The translations under genes were made by a program, and so were the position numbers. Below are positions 18,684-27,127 of a stretch of 64,000 bases of DNA, piece by piece. The notes under the pieces are model-generated. The model made no database searches, was not told where the DNA came from, and worked only from the letters and a program-made list of their open reading frames with translations. Source of the stretch: Sphingomonas sp. AX6 (GTDB taxonomy: Bacteria; Pseudomonadota; Alphaproteobacteria; Sphingomonadales; Sphingomonadaceae); contig NZ_LR733979.1 of the NCBI RefSeq assembly GCF_902506605.1, positions 383,468-447,467 of the forward strand, in the 5' to 3' direction. Numbering within the stretch: the first letter of the stretch is position 1; each line of letters starts with the position of its first letter.

Positions 18684-19493
18684 ATGTTCGACCGCCGCCG
18701 CCTGTTGACCGCCGCCGCCGCGCTGCCGCTTGCGGCGTGCGCCACACGTTATAGCGCGGGCTCGACGACGACTCTCAAGGTCATGACGCTCAACATCTGG
18801 CACGATGCGGGCGACTGGCCGACGCGGTTGAAATTGATCGCCGATGTACTGCGCGCAAGCGACGCCGATGTGATCGCGCTTCAGGAGATATTGGAGGACA
18901 AGGCGAAGAACCTGCCCAACCAGGCCGATACGATCGCCGCGTTGCTCGATGGCTACAGCGTGAATTTCACTGCGGTCGATCCCGAAGGATCGCCCAAACG
19001 CTATGGCAATGCGATCCTGTCGCGGCTGCCGGTGATCGAGACCGCGACGAAAAAGCTGGAGCCTTTGAACGATTTCCGTACCGCGATCCGCGCACGCGTC
19101 GATGTCGGCGGGCGTGTGGTGGATGTGGTCAACACCCACCTTGCGCATCAGCCCGATGCCGGACCGATGCGCGCCCGCCAGATCACCGACCTGCTCGCCT
19201 GGTTGCCGACCAACGGCACGCCTTTGGTCGTGATGGGCGATTTCAACGCGCCGCTGGAGGATTCGGGGCTTGCCGGGCTGGCTGCGCGCGGCCTGCAAAC
19301 CGCACTGCCGCCGGGTGCGGCGCAGACCACGCTGGTCACGTCACGCGGCCACAGCGCGCGGGTGATCGATCACATTTTCGTCGAGCGCGATCGGTTCACG
19401 GTCAACGACGCGCGCACCATCGCTGACCAGCCGGTGGGCGGCGAATATCCGTCGGACCATTATGGGGTCGCGGCGACGCTCGCCTTGCGTTGA
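18684..19493 (+). CDS. Tat-exported endonuclease/exonuclease/phosphatase family protein
   Basis: 269 residues. The N-terminus MFDRRRLLTAAAALPLAAC combines a twin-arginine motif with a lipobox-like cysteine (ACA), so it is probably exported folded and perhaps lipidated. The catalytic domain is an EEP (DNase I-like) fold: VMTLNIWHDAG, DVIALQEILED (metal-binding Glu), NTHLAHQPDAGP, VVMGDFNAPLEDSGLAG and the terminal EYPSDHYGVAATL with catalytic His. Substrates in this superfamily range from phosphodiesters to sphingomyelin, so none is assigned. The start is supported by AGGGAG eight bases upstream. Confidence 0.87.
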   Translation: MFDRRRLLTAAAALPLAACATRYSAGSTTTLKVMTLNIWHDAGDWPTRLKLIADVLRASDADVIALQEILEDKAKNLPNQADTIAALLDGYSVNFTAVDPEGSPKRYGNAILSRLPVIETATKKLEPLNDFRTAIRARVDVGGRVVDVVNTHLAHQPDAGPMRARQITDLLAWLPTNGTPLVVMGDFNAPLEDSGLAGLAARGLQTALPPGAAQTTLVTSRGHSARVIDHIFVERDRFTVNDARTIADQPVGGEYPSDHYGVAATLALR

Positions 19494-19547
19494 AAAGACG
19501 CGCGCGGCAGGATCGACCACGCCCTGTTTGATAGCGGAGCCGGTTTG

Positions 19548-19922
19548 ATGAGTTTTAAGTTTATCCTGCCTGCCCTCTTCGCCTTGCTTGCCACACCTTC
19601 AATGACGGCAGCCGGGCAATCCCCGCATGACGATTTCGGCGGCGCGACCGCGCTCAACCGGGCCGAATGGTTCAAGGCCGAAGATTATCCCGAATCGGCG
19701 CTCTACAATGAGCGTCAGGGAACGGTTTACGTTGCGTTCGACATCCTGCCCGATGGCAGGGCGAGCGGATGCACCGTCGCGAGAACGAGCGGTCATGCCG
19801 ATCTCGACCGCCACGCCTGTCGCCTGATTCAGAATCGCGCGCGGTTTCGGCCCGCGACCGATACGGCGGGCAATGCCGTGCCCGCGAAGGGCAAGACCCG
19901 GTTCGTGTACGCGCTGAGCTGA
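19548..19922 (+). CDS. TonB C-terminal domain-containing exported protein
   Basis: 124 residues with a signal peptide (MSFKFILPALFALLATPSMT) and a C-terminal TonB-like domain: DYPESALYNERQGTVYVAFD, GRASGCTVARTSGHADLDRH, LIQNRARFRPATDTAGN. It has no N-terminal membrane anchor or Pro-rich spacer, so it is not a TonB energy transducer. Such stand-alone domains occur in periplasmic proteins of unknown role. The paired cysteines (GC and AC) may form a disulfide. It converges on lysC with a 3-bp gap. Confidence 0.78.
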   Translation: MSFKFILPALFALLATPSMTAAGQSPHDDFGGATALNRAEWFKAEDYPESALYNERQGTVYVAFDILPDGRASGCTVARTSGHADLDRHACRLIQNRARFRPATDTAGNAVPAKGKTRFVYALS

Positions 19923-19925
19923 ACC

Positions 19926-21182
19926 TCAGTCCGCGGCGTCCGGGGCATCCAGTCCGTACGCCGTGTGCAGCACGCGCACGGCGAGTTCGGTGTAATCCTC
20001 TTCGATCAACACGCTGACCTTGATCTCGCTGGTGGTGATGGCGAGGATGTTGATGCCGCGTTCGCCCAGTGTCGCGAACATCGTCGCGGCGACGCCTGCA
20101 TGGCTGCGCATGCCCACCCCGACGATCGAAATCTTGGCGACGCGGGTGTCGTGGACCAGCTTGGAATAGCCGATATTGGCGCGCTCCTTGTCGAGCACGT
20201 CGAGCGCGCGGGCCAGTTCGGCTTGGGGCACGGTGAAGGTCACGTCGGTCGAACCGGACGAATGCGCGATATTCTGGACGATCATGTCGACATTGATGCT
20301 GGCGTCGGCCAGCGGGGTGAAGATCGACGCCACCGCGCCGGGCCGGTCGGGCACGTCGGCTAGCGTGATCTTCGCTTCGTTCTTGTCGTGCGCGATGCCG
20401 GTGATGAGCTGGCGTTCCATATCGTCGATTTCCTCTTCGCCCACGATCAGCGTGCCGGGTTCGGGGTTGGTGTCGTCGGCATCGACGAACGACGAGAGCA
20501 CCTGCACGCGCACCCCCTCTTTCATCGCGAGTCCGACCGAGCGGGTCTGAAGCACTTTGGCCCCCACGCTCGCGAGTTCGAGCATTTCCTCATAAGTCAC
20601 GCGCTTCAACTTGCGCGCGCGCGGCACGATGCGCGGGTCGGTGGTATAGACCCCGTCGACATCGGTGTAGATGTCGCAGCGATCGGCCTTCATCGCCGCC
20701 GCCATCGCGACTGCCGAGGTATCCGATCCCCCGCGCCCCAGCGTGCTGACGCGCTCGCCGACCGCGACGCCCTGAAAACCGGGGATCACGGCAACTTCGC
20801 GGTTTGCAAGACTCTTGTTGAGCGCAGTCGTGTCGATGTCGCCGATGCGGGCCGAAGCGTGGCCGTCGGACGTGCGGATCGGCAATTGCCAGCCCATCCA
20901 CGACCGCGCTGGCACGCCGATTGCCTGGAGCGCGATCGCGAGCAGGCCCGAGGTGATCTGCTCCCCGGCAGAGACGACGACGTCATATTCCTTGGGGTCG
21001 TAGAGCGAGGATGCCTCGCGGCAGAAATTGACCAGCCGGTCGGTCTCGCCCGCCATGGCGGAGACCACGACCGCGACGTCGTTGCCCATATCCCATTCGC
21101 GTTTGACGCGGGCGGCGACCACGCGGATGCGTTCGATCCCGGCCATCGACGTGCCGCCGAACTTCATCACGATACGGGCCAT
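19926..21182 (-). CDS. lysC: Aspartate kinase LysC
   Basis: First committed step toward lysine, threonine and methionine: phosphorylates aspartate. The 418 residues match the monofunctional class II-like enzyme. Features are the N-terminal VMKFGGTSMAG, TSGLLAIALQAIG, TLGRGGSDTSAVAMAAAMKA, the DVDGVYTTDPR active-site segment, and two C-terminal ACT domains (about 265-410) that bind feedback inhibitors. In many bacteria an internal start yields a small beta subunit of such enzymes; I cannot tell here. The ATG at 21182 starts directly at the conserved MARIVMKFGG. It is divergent from ubiG, 53 bp away. Confidence 0.96.
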   Translation of the reverse strand: MARIVMKFGGTSMAGIERIRVVAARVKREWDMGNDVAVVVSAMAGETDRLVNFCREASSLYDPKEYDVVVSAGEQITSGLLAIALQAIGVPARSWMGWQLPIRTSDGHASARIGDIDTTALNKSLANREVAVIPGFQGVAVGERVSTLGRGGSDTSAVAMAAAMKADRCDIYTDVDGVYTTDPRIVPRARKLKRVTYEEMLELASVGAKVLQTRSVGLAMKEGVRVQVLSSFVDADDTNPEPGTLIVGEEEIDDMERQLITGIAHDKNEAKITLADVPDRPGAVASIFTPLADASINVDMIVQNIAHSSGSTDVTFTVPQAELARALDVLDKERANIGYSKLVHDTRVAKISIVGVGMRSHAGVAATMFATLGERGINILAITTSEIKVSVLIEEDYTELAVRVLHTAYGLDAPDAAD

Positions 21183-21235
21183 GCGCGGCTGTCCTTGCCC
21201 TTTGGAATGGGTGCCGGGCCTGATAGGAGGGGGGC

Positions 21236-21994
21236 ATGACCGTTGCAAGCATCACCCCCGGCGCGCTGGCCGCCGCGACCAGCACCATCGACGCGCGCGA
21301 GGCCGAGCATTTCGGCACGCTCGCCGCCGACTGGTGGAATCCAAAGGGCTCCTCGGCGATGCTGCATAAGCTCAACCCGCCTCGCCTGCGCTATCTGAGA
21401 GAAGCGATCGACGAACATTGGGGCAGCGATTCCAATGACTTCACGCCGCTCGGCGGCAAGACGGCGATCGACGTGGGCTGCGGCGCGGGGCTGCTCACCG
21501 AGCCGCTGGCACGATTGGGCGCGCGGGTAACCGGGCTTGATGCTGCCCAAGAAAATATCGGCGCGGCGCGCGCCCATGCGAACAGCGTCGGGCTGAACAT
21601 CGACTATCGCCACGGCGGGATCGAGGCGCTGTCGGGCGAAGCATTCGATCTCGTCACGTCGATGGAGGTGATCGAACATGTGTCGGACGTGGACGCGTTC
21701 ATCGCTGGTCTGGAGCGCGCGCTGGCACCGGGTGGGCTGATGATATTGTCCACGCCCAACCGCACGCCACTATCGCGGCTGGCGATGATCACGATCGGCG
21801 AAGGCGCGGGCATCATTCCCGAGGGCACCCACGATTGGGAACGGTTCCTGACACCAGACGAATTGACCGATCGGCTGGAGGCGGCGGGACTTCGCGTCGC
21901 CAACTTGCGCGGGCTGTCCTTCTCCCCGATGCTGGGCTTTCACATCAGCGACGACACCAGCCTCGACTATCTGCTGACCGCGACATGGCGCTGA
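21236..21994 (+). CDS. ubiG: Ubiquinone O-methyltransferase UbiG
   Basis: SAM-dependent methyltransferase of 252 residues that carries out both O-methylations in ubiquinone synthesis. Family signatures are AEHFGTLAADWWNPKGSSAM near the N-terminus, the SAM motif AIDVGCGAGLLTEPLARLGA, TSMEVIEHVSD, LSTPNRTPLSRLA and GTHDWERFLTPDEL. An AGGAGGGGGG ribosome-binding run precedes the ATG. Its position opposite lysC is common in alphaproteobacteria. Confidence 0.95.
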   Translation: MTVASITPGALAAATSTIDAREAEHFGTLAADWWNPKGSSAMLHKLNPPRLRYLREAIDEHWGSDSNDFTPLGGKTAIDVGCGAGLLTEPLARLGARVTGLDAAQENIGAARAHANSVGLNIDYRHGGIEALSGEAFDLVTSMEVIEHVSDVDAFIAGLERALAPGGLMILSTPNRTPLSRLAMITIGEGAGIIPEGTHDWERFLTPDELTDRLEAAGLRVANLRGLSFSPMLGFHISDDTSLDYLLTATWR

Positions 21995-22021
21995 ACGAGA
22001 TCAGAACAAGGGGGAATGGAT

Positions 22022-22618
22022 ATGCTGAAAGAGGCTTTGGCGGCAACCGCCGCTGCGATGCTGCTCGCGGGTTGCGCGACGACCGGGACGCCGATGGTCG
22101 ACAGCGCCAACCCGCAGGATCAGTTCATGGCGCGCCTCAACGCCTTGTGTGGCAAGGCTTATGAAGGTCGCGTCGTCACCACCGAGGCCGCGGACAAGGA
22201 TTTTGCCGCCAGTCGTCTGGTGATGCACGTTCGCGAATGTTCGCCGGCGCAAGTCAAAGTGCCGTTCCATGTCGGCGACAACCGCTCGCGGACCTGGATC
22301 TTCACGCGCACCGAAGGCGGCATCCGGCTGAAGCACGACCACCGGCTGGAAAATGGCAGCGACGATCCGGTGACGATGTATGGCGGCGACACCGCCGAAC
22401 CCGGCACTGCAACGGCGCAGGCCTTTCCCGTCGATGCAGAGTCCATCGCCATGTTCCGCGCTAACGATCTGGGCGTGTCGGTGACGAATGTCTGGCATGT
22501 CGAGGTGACCGACGACACCTATGCCTATGTCCTGCGCCGTGCGAACCGGCATTTGCGGGTCGAATTCGACCTCGACCGTCCAGTCACCCCGCCCCCAGCA
22601 CCTTGGGGCTTCGAGTGA
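22022..22618 (+). CDS. Hypothetical lipoprotein
   Basis: 198 residues starting MLKEALAATAAAMLLAGCAT, a lipoprotein signal with lipobox LAGC. The mature part has no domain I recognise; it has two cysteines (NALCGKAYEGRVV and RECSPA) and a C-terminal WHVEVTDDTYAYVLRRANRH segment. The second ATG (22022) is preferred to the one at 22016 because the GGGGG ribosome-binding site is 7 bases from it and too close to the first. Its stop codon overlaps the GTG start of the next gene (GTGA), so the two are probably co-translated. Confidence 0.75.
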   Translation: MLKEALAATAAAMLLAGCATTGTPMVDSANPQDQFMARLNALCGKAYEGRVVTTEAADKDFAASRLVMHVRECSPAQVKVPFHVGDNRSRTWIFTRTEGGIRLKHDHRLENGSDDPVTMYGGDTAEPGTATAQAFPVDAESIAMFRANDLGVSVTNVWHVEVTDDTYAYVLRRANRHLRVEFDLDRPVTPPPAPWGFE

Positions 22619-22914
22619 GCGGAGACTATCGCTACGACGAGGCCAGAGGCGAATGGGTTCAGGCGTCGGATGCGACGCCCGAACCCGCCGCCGACGGAGG
22701 CACCGAGGTGCGCGACAGCGTCGGGAACGTGCTGACCGATGGCGATCAGGTGACGCTGATCAAGGATTTGAAGGTCAAGGGCGCGAACCAGGTGCTGAAG
22801 CGCGGCACGCTGATCAAATCGATCCGGTTGACCGGCGATGCGCAGGAAATCGACTGCAAGTTCGACGGGATCAAGGGGCTGGTGCTGCGCGCGGAGTTCG
22901 TCCGCAAACGCTGA
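22615..22914 (+). CDS. PhnA/YjdM C-terminal domain protein lacking the zinc ribbon
   Basis: 99 residues. The C-terminal two thirds match the PhnA/YjdM domain: RDSVGNVLTDGDQVTLIKDL followed by KVKG, LKRGTLIKSIRLTGD, EIDCKFDGIKGLVLRAEFVR. The N-terminal zinc ribbon (two CxxC pairs in E. coli) is replaced by DYRYDEARGEWVQASD without cysteines. Despite the historical gene name the family is not needed for phosphonate use and its function is unknown. The GTG at 22615 overlaps the stop of the lipoprotein gene; the frame continues upstream but without a good start. Confidence 0.82.
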   Translation: MSGDYRYDEARGEWVQASDATPEPAADGGTEVRDSVGNVLTDGDQVTLIKDLKVKGANQVLKRGTLIKSIRLTGDAQEIDCKFDGIKGLVLRAEFVRKR

Positions 22915-22993
22915 CTTGCCGATTTCGTGCGGGGTCAGGTCGTCAATGCGCCTAGCAGGGGTGCGGGACGACCCGTCCCTTCAGGAAATCGTC

Positions 22994-23119
22994 ATGGCCA
23001 AGAGTCAGAAGAAATCGAACAAGGAAGTCCGCAAGCCCAAAGCGGAAAAGGTCAAGACCAATGCCGCCCAGCCATCGACCAAGGACCGCCCGGTCGGGAT
23101 CGTCACGCTGAAGAATTAG
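22994..23119 (+). CDS. Small basic hypothetical protein
   Basis: 41 residues, lysine-rich: MAKSQKKSNKEVRKPKAEKV and a C-terminal DRPVGIVTLKN. A good AGGAA ribosome-binding site lies 7 bases before the ATG. Short lysine-rich proteins beginning MAKSQ(K/Q)KSN are widespread in proteobacteria as unnamed ORFs; I recognise the pattern but know no function. It stands alone between the PhnA-like gene and a palindromic repeat. Confidence 0.65.
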   Translation: MAKSQKKSNKEVRKPKAEKVKTNAAQPSTKDRPVGIVTLKN

Positions 23120-23145
23120 GGCAGATCGACACCGCGACAGGCGCA

Positions 23146-23253
23146 CGTCACCCCGGCCGAAGTGCCGGGGTCCACTAAGCCGCATTCTTGCGCTTGATCT
23201 TTCAGTGATTGGGGTGCCGCATGGTGGACCCCGGCACTTCGGCCGGGGTGACG
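23146..23253. repeat. REP-like palindrome, family B copy 2
   Basis: Perfect 30-bp inverted repeat, arms 23146-23175 and 23224-23253, around a 48-base loop. The arms are identical to those at 17397-17505 apart from one base. It lies between the convergent small basic protein gene and the MJ0042 protein gene, where it could act as a bidirectional transcript end. Confidence 0.92.
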
Positions 23254-23315
23254 ATGTGGTTCAGATCGCGCACGAACTCAATTTGGATGGTCCCACGGGC
23301 GCTAACCGCAGGGTT

Positions 23316-24080
23316 TCAAATCCCCGAGACGAACGTCAGCTCGAGCATGTTCGAATTGGGGGGGATATCCAGCCGCGCCGAATTGAATTCGACCGATCCG
23401 CCCGGCGCGATGACGCGGTTGGGCGGCTCGATCGTCCAATCATAGACCCGCCTGCCCTGCGCATCGCGTAGTTCGGCGCGGATATTGGGAACGCGCTGGC
23501 TTTCCGCAGTCGGATTACGCACTGCGCCGGAAATCGAGAATAGCTCGTTCCCGCTCGACAGCACGCGACGGTCGATCGGATTGTGGACCAATGTCAGTGG
23601 GCTTTCGCTCGTGCCGATCGGTAGTCCGATCTGCGCAGCGATGCCGGGTGCGCCGGTGTAAAGGATGGCACCGGCTCCCACCAGCATCGACACGCCCGCC
23701 ACGATCGCCGCCGCGGTCCAGCGCCGCGCGGGGTTGCGGCGCGGCTTGAAGGGAGCCCGGTGCGCGAAGGCGTCGAAGTCGCGCTTTCTGGCATGCGGGA
23801 TCGCAGGGTCGGACAAGGGATCGACAAAGGTGCGGGCGGGTGTCGGCGCGGGTGGGCGCGCTGCGGGCACGTCATCGCGTTCAGCGACCGGCGCGATCGA
23901 TTGCGGCTGGCCAGCGTCCGCAGGCGCCTCTGTCTCGGCGCGCAGGGAAAGGTCGAGGGGGGCGGGCGGCTGGAACCAGCTATGCTTGCAATTGGCGCAG
24001 CGCACCGTGCGCCCCTCGGCCCCGACGGCGGTGTCGGGAACCAGGTAACGCGTGCGGCACTCGGTACATTCGAGGATCAT
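23316..24080 (-). CDS. MJ0042-type zinc-ribbon membrane protein
   Basis: 254 residues. The N-terminus is a zinc ribbon of the MJ0042 type (MILECTECRTRYLVPDTAVG and VRCANCKHSWFQ), then a Pro/Ala-rich cytoplasmic linker, a basic patch, one membrane helix (about 125-145: WTAAAIVAGVSMLVGAGAIL) and a DUF3426-like extracytoplasmic domain (LTLVHNPIDRRVLSSGNELF, VEFNSARLDIPPNSNMLEL). Function unknown. It is divergent from ftsE, an arrangement I associate with sphingomonads. The ATG at 24080 starts the ribbon directly. Confidence 0.85.
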   Translation of the reverse strand: MILECTECRTRYLVPDTAVGAEGRTVRCANCKHSWFQPPAPLDLSLRAETEAPADAGQPQSIAPVAERDDVPAARPPAPTPARTFVDPLSDPAIPHARKRDFDAFAHRAPFKPRRNPARRWTAAAIVAGVSMLVGAGAILYTGAPGIAAQIGLPIGTSESPLTLVHNPIDRRVLSSGNELFSISGAVRNPTAESQRVPNIRAELRDAQGRRVYDWTIEPPNRVIAPGGSVEFNSARLDIPPNSNMLELTFVSGI

Positions 24081-24266
24081 GGCGGCAATCGGCTTTGAAT
24101 GAGCGGCGGATCGACGAGGATTTCGCCTGACGAATCTATGCATCCCCGATTCGCGCCATGCAAGCATTGAAGCCTGACGCTTGAGGGCCAGCGCGGGACA
24201 TGCGATGTGAGCCTGACGAGCGGATGGGTGCCGCGAACCATTTGAAGCGGAGCGGCGCGGGCGCGC

Positions 24267-24974
24267 ATGGCGAATATCGTGCAGTTCGAAAATGTTGGCC
24301 TTCGCTATGGCACCGGCGCGGAGACGCTGTCGGACGTCAGCTTCACGCTTGCGTCCAGCGGCTTTTATTTCGTCACCGGCAATTCGGGCGCCGGCAAGAC
24401 GTCCTTGCTCAAGTTGCTTTACCTCTCACAGCGACCCACGCGCGGCGTGATCCACATGTTCGGCGAGGATGTGGTGACGCTGCCGCGCAAGCGCCTGCCC
24501 GGTTTTCGCCGCCGCATCGGCGTCGTGTTCCAGGATTTCCGGCTGGTCCCGCATCTGTCGGCCTATGACAATGTCGCCCTCCCTTTACGCGTCGCAGGCA
24601 TGCCCGAGGTCGATATCGACGAGCCGGTGCGCGAGATGCTGGCCTGGGTCGGGCTGATGGACCGCGCCGACGCGCTCCCCGCGACGCTGTCGGGCGGCGA
24701 GCAGCAGCGGGTGGCGATCGCGCGCGCGGTCATCAATCGTCCCGACATGCTGGTTGCCGACGAACCCACTGGCAACGTCGATCCGGTGATGGCCGAACGG
24801 CTGCTGCATCTGTTCGAGGCGCTGCACCGGCTGGGCACCACCCTGGTCGTCGCTACCCACGACATCGCGCTGATCAACAGCGTGCCCAGCGCGCACATCA
24901 TGCGGATCGAGGCCGGGCGACTGGACGATCCGTCGGGGGCGCTGCGTCACCCGCCCAAACGGGACGACGGCTGA
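24267..24974 (+). CDS. ftsE: Cell division ATP-binding protein FtsE
   Basis: ABC ATPase (235 residues) that with FtsX controls septal peptidoglycan hydrolysis. It has Walker [10 protein letters not shown]-loop [20 protein letters not shown], signature LSGGEQQR, Walker [15 protein letters not shown] and switch His in VVATHD, all typical of FtsE. Its stop codon overlaps the ftsX start by one base. FtsEX usually works by driving an EnvC-type activator; an envC-like gene lies at 1358-2545 in this same window. Confidence 0.95.
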   Translation: MANIVQFENVGLRYGTGAETLSDVSFTLASSGFYFVTGNSGAGKTSLLKLLYLSQRPTRGVIHMFGEDVVTLPRKRLPGFRRRIGVVFQDFRLVPHLSAYDNVALPLRVAGMPEVDIDEPVREMLAWVGLMDRADALPATLSGGEQQRVAIARAVINRPDMLVADEPTGNVDPVMAERLLHLFEALHRLGTTLVVATHDIALINSVPSAHIMRIEAGRLDDPSGALRHPPKRDDG

Positions 24975-25861
24975 TGGCACGCAGCCGGGGGCGCCGGATC
25001 GCGGCCATGCTCGACCAGCGGCGCGCGACGCGGGCGATGGTCTGGATCATGGCGATCATGGTCTTTCTGACCGTGCTGGCGGTCGCGCTCGGTCTGGCGA
25101 CCACGCGCGCGACGCAAACGCTGGACCGTGACCTTGCCGGGCGGTTGACCGTCCAGATCGTCGAGGGGAATGCGACCCGGCGCGACGATCAGGTTGCGCG
25201 TATCCTGACCAGCCTGCGCCGCGTGCCCGGCGTCGAGGCGGTGAGCGAAGTCGATCGCGCCGACCTTGCCGAACTGGTCCGTCCCTGGCTGGGCGATGCC
25301 GGGCTCGATCCCGATTTGCCGATGCCTGCAATGATCGACGTCGATCTGACCGATGGCGCAGAGGCCCGCGTCGCTGCCATCGAGTTGGTCGTGCGCGGGA
25401 TCGCGCCGGGGGCACGGGTCGATCGCCATGTCGCATGGCTGGCACCGGTGCGCGATTTTCTTGCGCTGCTGACCTTGCTTGCGGGCGGGGTGGTGGTGCT
25501 GATGTTGATCGCGACGGGGGCGGTCGTGCTGTTGTCGGCGAAATCGGGGCTGGACACGCACCGCGATACAATCGACGTGCTGCACATGCTCGGCTCAACC
25601 GACCCCCAATTGTCGCGCCTGTTCCAGCGGCGTATCGGCGCGGACACGCTGCTGGGCGGCGCGATCGGCGCGACCGCGGGCATCGCCGTCGTGGCATTGC
25701 TCCAGGTGCAGGTCGCGGCGCTGGGATCGGGCGTGACGCAGGGCGCGAACCTTGCGACCGCCGACTGGATCGTGCTTGCTGCGATTCCCGTCGGCTTTGC
25801 GGTGATCGCGATGCTGGCCGCGCGTGTCGGCGTCAGTGGCCAGTTGAGGAAGACGTTGTGA
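24974..25861 (+). CDS. ftsX: Cell division protein FtsX
   Basis: Membrane partner of FtsE, 295 residues with four predicted helices: the first at about 20-42 (MVWIMAIMVFLTVLAVALGL), then an extracytoplasmic loop (about 45-155, including TRRDDQVARILTSLRRVPGV), then three helices (about 165-190, 220-240, 262-285). The loop normally contacts a murein hydrolase activator. The start overlaps the ftsE stop, and the stop overlaps the GTG of the next gene. Confidence 0.92.
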   Translation: MARSRGRRIAAMLDQRRATRAMVWIMAIMVFLTVLAVALGLATTRATQTLDRDLAGRLTVQIVEGNATRRDDQVARILTSLRRVPGVEAVSEVDRADLAELVRPWLGDAGLDPDLPMPAMIDVDLTDGAEARVAAIELVVRGIAPGARVDRHVAWLAPVRDFLALLTLLAGGVVVLMLIATGAVVLLSAKSGLDTHRDTIDVLHMLGSTDPQLSRLFQRRIGADTLLGGAIGATAGIAVVALLQVQVAALGSGVTQGANLATADWIVLAAIPVGFAVIAMLAARVGVSGQLRKTL

Positions 25862-26394
25862 TCGTCCGCGCGTTGTCGACCCTGGCGATCGTCTGGCTGC
25901 TCGGGTTCGCGGCGTTCATGCTGTCGCTGGGCCGTCCGCTCGATGATGTGACGACCGACGCGATCGTCGTGCCGACTGGTTCGGCGGGACGGATCGACCG
26001 CGGGATCAAGTTGATCCAGGCAGGTGCGGCGAAACGCATGCTGGTAACCGGGGTGGCGCGTGATGTGCGTCCACAGGAACTTGCCGCGCAATATGATGCG
26101 CCGCGCAGGCTGTTCGATTGCTGCATCGACCTGGGGTTCGAGGCGGTGGATACCCGGTCCAATGCCAATGAGACCGCCGCCTGGGTAAACTCGCGTGGGG
26201 TACGCAGCGTGCGACTGGTTACCTCCGACTGGCACATGGCGCGCGCCGGGCTGGAACTGCGAAACTCGCTCGGCGACGATGTCGAGGTGGTCGGCGACGC
26301 CGTGCCCGAAAGCCCGCGGCTGGGGTTCCTGTTCCTCGAATATAACAAATATCTGATCCGGCTGGTCGCGATTACCTTCGGGATCGGTCAGTGA
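25858..26394 (+). CDS. YdcF/DUF218 family protein
   Basis: 178 residues starting with a GTG that overlaps the ftsX stop (GTGA). One N-terminal membrane helix (ALSTLAIVWLLGFAAFMLSL) precedes a DUF218 domain: TDAIVVPTGSAGRIDRGIKL, RMLVTGVARDV, TRSNANETAAWVN, VRLVTSDWHMARAGLELR. Related proteins (SanA, ElyC) act in envelope permeability or lipid-carrier metabolism. Its place between ftsX and plsC supports an envelope role, but the reaction is unknown. The frame is open upstream inside ftsX, but that part is not homologous. Confidence 0.85.
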   Translation: MIVRALSTLAIVWLLGFAAFMLSLGRPLDDVTTDAIVVPTGSAGRIDRGIKLIQAGAAKRMLVTGVARDVRPQELAAQYDAPRRLFDCCIDLGFEAVDTRSNANETAAWVNSRGVRSVRLVTSDWHMARAGLELRNSLGDDVEVVGDAVPESPRLGFLFLEYNKYLIRLVAITFGIGQ

Positions 26395-27122
26395 CGACGC
26401 TTCGCCGCTGGCTCTACAATCTGTTCTTCTACGGCCTGTCGGTGCCGATCGTGCTCTTCGCGCCGATCGCGGCGTGGTTCGGGCGCAAGACGATCCAGCG
26501 CTATGCAGTCGGCTGGATGCGGTTGCAGCGTCGGCTGGTCTGGATTCTCGGCATTCGCAACCGGATCGAGGGCGGCGGGGCGGTCGGATATCCGGTCATC
26601 TATGCATCCAAGCACCAGTCGATGTACGAAACGCTGGAGTTGACCGCGATGCTCGACGGGCCTGCGGTCGTGCTGAAGCAGGAACTGGCGGACATTCCAT
26701 TCTGGGGCGGTGCCGCACGTGGTTACGGCGCGATCGTCGTCAATCGCGAAGCATCAGCCCAGGCGCTGCGGTCGATGATGCGCGAAGGCAAGGCAGCGGT
26801 TGCCGAGGGCCGTTCGATCCTGATTTTTCCTGAAGGCACGCGCGTCGAACCTGGCACCATGCCCCCGCTCAAACCCGGCATGGCGGGACTATACCGGATG
26901 CTGGGGCTACCGGTGGTGCCGATCGCAATGGATAGCGGCGTTGTGTGTTCGCGCAGCGGCCCCGCACGGCCCGGTGTGGTGACTTTCCGCTTCGGAGATC
27001 CGATCCCGCCGGGCCTGCCGCGCGAAGAGATCGAGGCGCGCGTGTTTGCCGGGATCAACGCGCTGGAGATGGAGCGGGACGGGGGTGACCGCCGAGCGTT
27101 GAGCGGGGCCGGGACACGCTAA
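26391..27122 (+). CDS. plsC: 1-acyl-sn-glycerol-3-phosphate acyltransferase PlsC
   Basis: Makes phosphatidic acid from lysophosphatidic acid. The 243 residues have an N-terminal hydrophobic segment (NLFFYGLSVPIVLFAPIAAW), the acyltransferase motif KHQSMYET (HX4E rather than the common HX4D), YGAIVVNREAS, the binding motif FPEGTR and VVPIAMDSG. The GTG start overlaps the DUF218 stop (GTGA), so ftsE-ftsX-DUF218-plsC form a tightly coupled operon. It converges on tyrA with 5 bp between. Confidence 0.92.
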   Translation: MTTLRRWLYNLFFYGLSVPIVLFAPIAAWFGRKTIQRYAVGWMRLQRRLVWILGIRNRIEGGGAVGYPVIYASKHQSMYETLELTAMLDGPAVVLKQELADIPFWGGAARGYGAIVVNREASAQALRSMMREGKAAVAEGRSILIFPEGTRVEPGTMPPLKPGMAGLYRMLGLPVVPIAMDSGVVCSRSGPARPGVVTFRFGDPIPPGLPREEIEARVFAGINALEMERDGGDRRALSGAGTR

Positions 27123-27127
27123 GCCGC

